From positions 3,162,001 through 3,226,000 of the forward strand of contig JACTVC010000001.1 of NCBI GenBank assembly GCA_018417955.1: a DNA stretch of 64,000 nucleotides. The letters are read 5' to 3'. Shown here one piece after another: positions 56,511-64,000 of the stretch. Numbering within the stretch: position 1 is the first letter of the stretch; every line of letters starts with the position of its first letter. The stretch is from Laccaria trichodermophora. Taxonomy: Eukaryota; Basidiomycota; Agaricomycetes; Agaricales; Hydnangiaceae. The translations under genes were made by a program, and so were the position numbers. Below the pieces are notes generated by a model, which made no database searches, was not told where the DNA came from, and saw nothing but the letters and a program-made list of their open reading frames with translations.

Positions 56511-57409
56511 TTTCATATGGATACCTGGCGCTTTCATTGCATATTTCATTGTTAGCCCCGGGATATTTCATTGTGTTTTTCATATGTGTACCTGGCACTT
56601 TCAATGAATATTTCATTTTTAGCAGAAAAATTGAATATATATATAAATGGTGTACAGAACATCAGGCACTGCCTTCAGGGTCCATCCTAAAAGGGAAATA
56701 TCACCTGATTTGACCAAAAACTGAAAAAAAAACCAAGAGGAGAATGGTTTTACCTATCAGGGTCCATGGAATGGGTTGTTGGGTTGTTGGTCACATGACC
56801 AATTACCAAAAATGGTCAAAAACAAAAGTTGTAGCCATACACTGTAGCTTCCTGAATCTGTTTAAATTATGTTCTGAAGTGCTCCCATTGTGGAGATATG
56901 AGGTAAAGGAATCCCAAAAGTGTCGTGTTTTTTTTTGTTTTTTGCATTTTTCTCTATGAAAACAAAACCAAACAATATGATTTCAGTATATTTAGAAATC
57001 TAAAAGAAAGAGCTACAATTATTGTATCATGGGAAAAATGACCAAAAAAGGAAGGTGCATGCCCTAGAAAAGGAATTGTCAGATATAGACTACCAAGTTT
57101 ACTGATAGACTACAAAAAAGTCGGACTCAGACTACAAAGTTTACTGATAGACTACAAAAGACTACAAAAGTCAGACATAGACTACAAATTTTACTGATAG
57201 ACTACAAAAGACTACAAAAGTTGGACTTAGACTGCAAAAATTAGGGTTAGGGCTAACAGGTTATCTAAAGTCAACCTAGCCCATCCATCACATACATTGA
57301 TGGGGAAATGGCTGGGGAATATACAGATACATTGCAGGGACCCTATTCCATGTCTAGTTTGAGGAATCATATGCAAAAGAGAGCATGGCAGCCATTAGAA
57401 AAGGGTGTC

Positions 57410-57640
57410 CTGTCCACTCTTTTAGACTACAAAAGCTTGTAGTGTCCGCTTTTTAGACTACAAAAGTTTGTAGTGTCCGCTTTTTTAGACTACAAAAGTT
57501 TGTAGTGTCCGCTTTTTTAGACTACAAAAGCTTGTAGTGTCTGCTTTTTCATTATAAAAGTTTGTAGTGTCCGCTTTTTAGACTACAAAAGTTTGTAGTG
57601 TCCGCTTTTTGAGACTACAAAAGTTTGTAGTTAGCATGTA
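57410..57640 (+). repeat. About seven short repeats with inner palindrome (left arm)
   Basis: Units of about 31-36 bp, TTTTAGACTACAAAAG then TTTGTAGTGTCCGC. ACTACAAA and TTTGTAGT are inverted within each unit. The mirror array lies at about 58320-58510 in the right arm with about one unit fewer. Confidence 0.85.
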
Positions 57641-58319
57641 GGTTATGGTGTCCTTGGCTTGTCTGGGTTATGGGGATGAGGTTGAAGGATTGACATGATC
57701 TTACATATTGCCAGTGCTTCAGCATTAGTTTTTGACATCATGCACAAGTTGTCTTTCACATTAGGAAAGGCTATTCTAAAGCCTTTCATATTGATACCTA
57801 CTGTTCTATCCCAAAACATAATTATAAGTTCATGTGATGTGGCTGAAGAATTGAATCCAAAGGAGGCCATTCATGTTGGTATATACTGTTCTGTCTCAAT
57901 ACATGGATACATGGTCACCTTACAACATGACTTAACTTGAGGACATCTCCCAGAATGAATCAGCCCATCATCCTATAACCCTCAAAGACCTGATATCAAA
58001 GTTGAGTATGTTTGGGACAGGCCAGTAGCTATCAATGTGAAAGCAGACAGTGTGAAAGCCAACTTGGGCATGATGTGAAAAACTGATGATGTGGCAATAG
58101 CAATCCTTCAGCCATATCCCCACATGAACTTATAGTTATGTTTTGGGATAGAACAGTAGGTATCAATATGAAAGGCTTTAGAATAGCCTTTCCTAATGTG
58201 AAAGACAACTTGTGCATGATGTCAAAAACTAATGCTGAAGCACTGGCAATATGTAAGATCATGTCAATCCTTCAACCTCATCCCCATAACCCAGACAAGC
58301 CAAGGACACCATAACCTAC

Positions 58320-58510
58320 ATGCTAACTACAAACTTTTGTAGTCTAAAAAGCGGACACTACAAACTTTTATAATGAAAAAGCAGACACTACAAGCTTTTG
58401 TAGTCTAAAAAAGCGGACACTACAAACTTTTGTAGTCTAAAAAGCGGACACTACAAGCTTTTGTAGTCTAAAAAAGCAGACACTACAAGCTTTTGTAGTC
58501 TAAAAGAGTG
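58320..58510 (-). repeat. Mirror array of short repeats (right arm)
   Basis: Inverted counterpart of the array at 57410-57640, with about six units. Confidence 0.85.
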
Positions 58511-59731
58511 GACAGGACACCCTTTTCTAATGGCTGCCATGCTCTCTTTTGCATATGATTCCTCAAACTAGACATGGAATAGGGTCCCTGCAATGTATCT
58601 GTATATTCCCCAGCCATTTCCCCATCAATGTATGTGATGGATGGGCTAGGTTGACTTTAGATAACCTGTTAGCCCTAACCCTAATTTTTGCAGTCTAAGT
58701 CCAACTTTTGTAGTCTTTTGTAGTCTATCAGTAAAATTTGTAGTCTATGTCTGACTTTTGTAGTCTTTTGTAGTCTATCAGTAAACTTTGTAGTCTGAGT
58801 CCGACTTTTTTGTAGTCTATCAGTAAACTTGGTAGTCTATATCTGACAATTCCTTTTCTAGGGCATGCACCTTCCTTTTTTGGTCATTTTTCCCACGATA
58901 CAATAATTGTAGCTCTTTCTTTTAGATTTCTAAATATACTGAAATCATATTGTTTGGTTTTGTTTTCATAGAGAAAAATGCAAAAAACAAAAAAAAACAC
59001 GACACTTTTGGGATTCCTTTACCTCATATCTCCACAATGGGAGCACTTCAGAACATAATTTAAACAGATTCAGGAAGCTACAGTGTATGGCTACAACTTT
59101 TGTTTTGACCATTTTTGGTAATTGGTCATGTGACCAACAACCCAACAACCCATTCCATGGACCCTGATAGGTAAAACCATTCTCCTCTTGGTTTTTTTTT
59201 CAGTTTTTGGTCAAATCAGGTGATATTTCCCTTTTAGGATGGACCCTGAAGGCAGTGCCTGATGTTCTGTACACCATTTATATATATATTCAATTTTTCT
59301 GCTAAAAATGAAATATTCATTGAAAGTGCCAGGTACACATATGAAAAACACAATGAAATATCCTGGGGCTAACAATGAAATATGCAATGAAAGCGCCAGG
59401 TATCCATATGAAAATTCCAATGAAATATCCTGGGGTTGACAATGAAATATATATTGAAAGCGCCAGGTATCTATATGAAAATCGCAATGAGATATCCAGA
59501 GATAATGAATGAAATATATATTGAAAGTGCCAGGCTTTCATATGAAAATCGCAATGAAATATCCTGGGGTTGAGAATGAAATATATATTGAAAGCACCAG
59601 GTATCCATATGAAAATCGCAATGAGATATCCTAGAACAATGAGATATGCGATCTCATTGAACCTCTAGGCATTATACACATCGCCTTCCAGGCATATGTC
59701 TGGTTTTTATCATAAAAGTGTATACCACCCA

Positions 59732-61380
59732 TCCCTCTCTTAACCTGTCCAATATGCCCTTCCACACCATATCGTTTATCCGCTTTTGTTCCGTTAAGAT
59801 AACCACCGTTTTGAACTGGTTGAAGATTTCCAGTCCGACAGCTGAACGGACGGAGTGTTTCTCCGAAATGGTTGGGTCGTATAACGCTTCTGTTTTCAGC
59901 ACAGGTGGAAATTGGTGGAAATCCCCGAACAGGATTACGTTCATTCCTCCAAAAGGCAAAGCTGGGTTTCCCTGACCCTCAGCACAGAGAACATGGCATA
60001 CGACTTTGGATAGGCAAGCCAGATGAACTTTGGTTAGCATGGAGCACTCGTCCACTATCAAAGTTTTTCGGTTGGCGATATTCCTGAACCTTTTCGCAGC
60101 CGTTGGTTTTGGAGCCGACGAAAGCCAATCGCCTAATGGAGGTATCTTGATTCCCATTCCTGCAAAGGAATATGTTGTTTGTCCGCCTATGAGGCTGGCT
60201 GCGACTCCAGAAGACGCCGTCTTAGCTAACATGTGGGAGGCGTTATGTTCAGCGAAAGTCTCTGAGATAGCATTGATTACGACAGACTTCCCGGTACCCC
60301 CTTGACCGAGCACCAGCATCAGTAGTTGATCAGGGTTATGACCATTTAAATGGGCTAGAATGTTTCATTCAACGATGTCATGGGCATGTCTTTGCTCTCT
60401 GTTGAGAAGAGCGAGGTTCGGTCTATTCGAAGGTGCGATACGCACTCTTGCAACCGGTATTACTGTTGCTTGCGAAACAGGTGGAACGGTTCGAGGGAGG
60501 GAGGGAAGAATTGTGTCTCCTAGAATGCCGTCTCCAAGCGGGACCGTGTCGTCTTCGATGATGGATTTCAATTGTCTTGACCAATTTAGGAATAGGTTCA
60601 TATCTTCCATTATCGCCTTCCTAGGGTTTTCGCGATATGCAGTGAATTGGGGTTGGGAGTCAAAAATACCAGCTGCGTGTGCAATAGCCATTGCGTCTAA
60701 ACCAAAAGCCTGGAGGCTTGAGTTGACTCTGCTTTCCCTCGCATGTTTGACATCCCATTCAGTTAACGGACGTGCTGCGGGGTTTGCTAATTGCTCTTCC
60801 ATTATTTCAACCGCCTGTTGCCGAATAGTGAGCAAGCCACCGTCGTGCATTTCGTTAGATCGTTTTTTTGCGCCATCTGAGCATTCGTGGAAGTACTGGA
60901 TGTTGGCCACAATCTTTTTCACTTTCTGTGATGCGGTTGACAGAAATGCATCAAAACTTTGCGACCATGTATGGCCCTCCAGTAAGAGGTCGGTTTCCAA
61001 GCGTCTCCAGGGCTTGAGTAACAGCAACATACTTGCACAATATAGGTCGCGCTCGCTGTCATGGTCGTTCCTTGGGAACCATCTTCCCACAAAGTCAGGC
61101 ATAGTCTCGTGGCCGTTTCCGCGCATGATACGACATCGACTTCCTTTTCCAGCACCATCCCTGTAGGGAAACCTGTCGTGGGTTGCCCGACCTCTCCTTG
61201 GGCCAATTTCGCTGTCATCCCTTTCGCGGACGGGATCCCCTTCATATGTGTCAAGGTTGTAATCAAGAAAGTTGTATGGTTCCAAGCTGTCGCCTCTAAA
61301 TGCGTAATCTTTCAATTGATCACGAAGTGCCAGAACGCCATCTTGGTTTACAACTTGCACAGTATCATCCTGCGATAAAA
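59732..61380 (-). pseudogene. Helitron helicase, N-terminal part, and linker
   Basis: The linker exon 61360-60365 (DNLDTYEGDP, TEWDVKHARE, LNREQRHAHDIVE) runs into TGA and then NILAHLNGHN in the same frame, leading to Walker A at about 60300. A Trp codon (TGG) is plausible at that place, so a G-to-A change would explain the stop. Coding sense ends at REGW, where the insert begins. Confidence 0.85.
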
Positions 61381-61604
61381 TTTGTTGAAACTCGTGACTT
61401 ATGGGAGATTTTAAGCATACTTACCAACGCAGGTTCACCTCCTAAGGTGGTAGGTTCAGGCGTTGTTGCCGGATTTGTGACAGAAGGTGTGGAGTGGATT
61501 GTTCCTTCGGCGCTATTGAGCTCTGTCATTGTGTTTGGGAATGTACTTGATGGATGACTAAGTGACGGTCAGCATGTACGGCGGTACTACGAGTGTTCAA
61601 ATTC

Positions 61605-63371
61605 TCACCTTTTTACACGCAGGGTGGGGAATTTTCTCTTCAACGCCGCTACAGCGCTGTCCCAAAAGATGGTCACAAAAGTGTGTGATATATACCGGTC
61701 CCCCCAGCCCATAAGATAACTGACAACCTCAGGTGCGCTGAACTCTTGATCACGGCTAATCGAATTGACACATCGTTGTAGCAGCCTCTTGCTCCGATTG
61801 ATAGCATCTTCGTCAGATTTTTCTTGGATATTGTGATATGCCAGCCTTTTAGCAAGGATAGCTGAAGTGTTCTTTGATCTTGATTGCTTCTTAGTTGTGT
61901 AAGTTGTGATATACCATGTGATATCTTTGCTCTCTGGGGCGTTTGTAATAAGCTTGATATCGTGATTAGACCTTACGGCTTGAAGAACCGCGGGATTCCA
62001 ATTGTTGAGGTATCCACAATATCGTTTTGGTCCCCAAGCGCCATTGGGCTCAATCCATTCCCGACTTGATAGAGCGAACGGAGCCTGTCTTTTACAGACA
62101 AGCCGGTTGCCGACCATTCTCTTGCATGTATCTAGAGTGCAGGTATGATATTGTACTGCACGCGCAAGTCGTCGCTCGCGGTCTCTGCACTTGTTCGCGT
62201 AGTCGGGTTCCTCGGGATCTAAAGGACGAGAGTATGCAATTTTTGTTTCCCGAGCCATCGACAAGACCGAACTTGCGTCCATCTCATCAATATCTGCTCT
62301 TATAGTCGCCCGAATAAAGTCGCACACTCTCTCCCGAAAGGCTTCACTGGTGAGAAGCGATTTCATTTCCTGTGATGTTGGGGCACCAACAAGCCACATG
62401 ATGATGTGAAGGTGAAGCGTCCCCCTGCCTTGGGCTTCCACCGTACCGATATAGCTGTTCACTTTTCCCACTATGCCATATTTTCTGGACACCTTCCGAC
62501 CGCGTTTGGTACTGGTGATGCCGAACAGTTCCTCGAGGACGGCAGCCACAACAAAGTGAAAAAACCTAGCAGCTGCATACGGATCCTTGGCAATGTTTGC
62601 ACTGAGCTCTTTTGAGGTTGGTACCAAAGTAGCGTCAAACCGATCCATATCAATATCCACGCCAGCCATGACTTGGGCGATAGGGTCTTGTGTATCACTT
62701 GGATTTATGGTGATCCATAAACTAGGTGGGCACTGCATTACGGTGGTTCCCCATATTTTTGATCTGATATTTTTTCTCGATTCGTCAGTGCCTTGTACAT
62801 GAGAACGGACAGCTGTGAGTTGCGACCGAAGAGCCTGAACGGAAGGGTTCGAAAATGGAGCGCAGCGACTTTCCTCTGCGCTTGCTGCGACAAGATCCGA
62901 TGGTTTCAGCATGCGGATTGCAGCTTCGTTTGCGCGGAACGTCGAGCGCTTGATTTGAAGAGTAGCCGATCGACATACCATTCGTTTTTGGATGACACCG
63001 AAGACTTGGAAGATGAATTGATGATCATATCTGAAACACTTGTCGTGGTATTGTAAAGCCCAGCGTGCGTGAACTTTGTAAGGCACGTCTTGGTCTCTGC
63101 CAACTTCGAATCCGCCTGCACCGTAAGGAAAAAGGACAGGGAAGCAGCCCAGAAGGTGATTTGGATTACTGGGACCACCGTCGGTCCTCATACCCGTATT
63201 CTTATCCTTTCGAGCGTATTCGTTGACAAAGGCACTGGATCGTCGTACTAGATAGCTAGGAGCACCATCTGATGGTTCGGAAGTGTTCGATAGTGCATGC
63301 GCCAACACATCGTTTTCTGTAACGCCGGATCCTGATATGTCTATCATTCCAGTGGATTGAAGAGGTATCAC
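61605..63371 (-). pseudogene. Helitron Rep domain exon
   Basis: 588 codons without a stop. It includes LLGCFPVLFPYG (helitron-like N-terminal domain), PPSLWITINPSD, GTLHLHIIMW (metal-binding HxH) and WYITTYTTK (two tyrosines of the Y2 rolling-circle nuclease). The exon itself is intact; the protein as a whole is not. Confidence 0.9.
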
Positions 63372-63936
63372 CGCCGGTTCTCGTTCTGATTATCAATCGC
63401 TCAATGGAATTCAAAAGACAGGTACTTCAAGCTTACGTTCTTCGCGATACATAGATTCTTGCATCTCAACGTCGTCCAAGGTGACGACACCTGAACAAAA
63501 TAGTGAATAAGGGTTTTCTCAGACGACGGATTGAGTGTACCTGAGGGGACTCCCGGGAGATAATCTTTTGAATGGGTGAGCGTGGCCGTCATGAGTAAAG
63601 CAGTTGACAACTGACCGTCTATTTCCAACTCTTCCATGTATGATTCACCGGCGTTTGTAGAACCAAGTGTGTCTTCATACATCGTTCAGACCAGTCGAAT
63701 TGATGGTAAAATTATAATACGCACCACGATGGTCTTCGTCGTCGACAGGTACATAGCCTTCATGTTCACGCGCCAATGATCCAGTATCGTCTGAATGCCT
63801 GGCACTAACAATTAGTTCTCTTGGTACGCCAGCTTCCGGGAGCTGCAACAGGTTTTCAAGCGAAATAATGATTTCCCTATATAAGGGATTGTTTTCTTTC
63901 AACCATTCCAGCGCGGCTTTCACCCGGCCTCTACGG

Positions 63937-64000
63937 TGATACGGATGAAACCATTTCACCCGTATAAAATTCGATTTTAACGATTTTACCGATAAAGGTC
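63937..64000 (+). repeat. Start of a second LTR of the left-edge family
   Basis: TGATACGGATGAAACC and the following bases match 6498-6561 with one difference, and the match begins exactly at the TG. It interrupts the DUF6570-like Helitron start. Whether it is a solo LTR or a full element cannot be seen, because the window ends here. Confidence 0.85.

Larger units (their letters stand above)
55789..59731. mobile_element. 3.94-kb palindromic (MULE-like foldback) element
   Basis: The left arm (55789 to about 57836) and right arm (about 58121 to 59731) are inverted copies around a spacer of about 284 bp. The tips share GTGGTATACA and TATGATAAAAACCAGAC. An exact 9-bp TSD, TCCCTCTCT, flanks it (55780-55788; 59732-59740), as for Mutator-like elements with long TIRs. 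The left arm is longer because a 134-bp satellite is expanded. No transposase is present. Removing one TSD copy and the insert restores the helicase frame. Confidence 0.92.
54910..63936 (-). pseudogene. Helitron RepHel (Rep plus PIF1-like helicase), disrupted
   Basis: Read from right to left: a DUF6570-like N-terminus (63936-63730; EWLKENNPLYREI), short exons (63682-63401), and a Rep domain (63371-61605) with the HxH motif in TLHLHIIMW (about residue 318) and paired tyrosines in WYITTYTTK (about 487-491). Linker exons follow to 60365. The helicase starts at 60360 with Walker A GQGGTGKS, Walker B IVDECSM and GDFHQFPPV, and ends at 54910 (AFTDYKSQGQT, YVALSRG). Helitrons move by rolling-circle replication. 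Three breaks are seen: a TGA at about 60363-60365, the palindromic insert at 55789-59731, and an LTR at 63937 cutting the N-terminus. Confidence 0.92.

Noticed and set aside
55914..56607. Overlapping ORFs rich in Phe, Ile and Ser that look like membrane proteins
   Set aside because: They are translations of the 134-bp AT-rich satellite in different frames.
57410..57640. Regular short repeats that might suggest a CRISPR array
   Set aside because: No unique spacers of constant length, no cas genes, eukaryotic context, and the array is mirrored in the other arm of a transposon.

Overview
This window looks like a transposon-rich accessory region of a mushroom-forming basidiomycete (Agaricomycetes). 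The clues are very short GT-AG introns (about 50-75 bp), a Plavaka-type transposase, a DUF6698 gene, a Helitron with a DUF6570-like N-terminus, chromodomain Ty3/Gypsy elements and a fungal F-box/LRR-like gene. There is no bacterial gene organisation, rRNA cluster or CRISPR array. Most of the 64 kb is mobile DNA, much of it nested, and several nests can be dated relative to one another because target-site duplications (TSDs) are still exact.

Left edge (1 to about 8.0 kb): the 3' part of an LTR retrotransposon. It has a pol/integrase end on +, then two intact, spliced genes on the opposite strand (6 and 8 exons; frames close exactly), then a polypurine tract and an LTR starting at 6498. The first 64 bp of that LTR recur at 63937-64000, where another copy interrupts the Helitron. 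From 8.6 to 18.6 kb there is a 555-bp hAT-type MITE (8-bp TSD) and a complete 9,465-bp chromodomain Gypsy element (378-bp LTRs with no difference seen, 5-bp TSD). The Gypsy frame carries two in-frame stops, and a 987-codon ORF of unknown function lies between pol and the 3' LTR.

Middle (20-36 kb): a seven-copy minisatellite, a near-perfect 77-bp hairpin, a DUF6698 pseudogene, and a divergently oriented Plavaka transposase gene. The transposase is broken by three insertions: a non-coding 4.2-kb LTR element (319-bp LTRs, TSD TCTCC), a 1.16-kb TIR element in an intron (TSD ATTAAC), and a 1.36-kb TIR-bounded insert. The non-coding LTR element shares its primer-binding site and leader hairpin with the Gypsy element, suggesting cross-mobilisation.

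Right half (36-54 kb): cellular-looking genes and fragments. These are a Rho-like GTPase fused to a second GTPase domain, a 3' fragment of a NUP54-like nucleoporin, an F-box/LRR-like gene, and a gene built partly from duplicated 63-nt exons. Between them lie two nested hAT-type elements, a MULE-type element (9-bp TSD) and a tRNA-like Pol III promoter.

Right edge (54.9-64 kb): a Helitron on - (Rep plus PIF1-like helicase). It is inactivated by a TGA stop and by a 3.94-kb palindromic element flanked by an exact 9-bp TSD (TCCCTCTCT). Its N-terminus is cut by the LTR at the window edge. I could run no database search, so family names rest on recognised motifs. Structural claims (LTRs, TSDs, TIRs, frames) were read directly.
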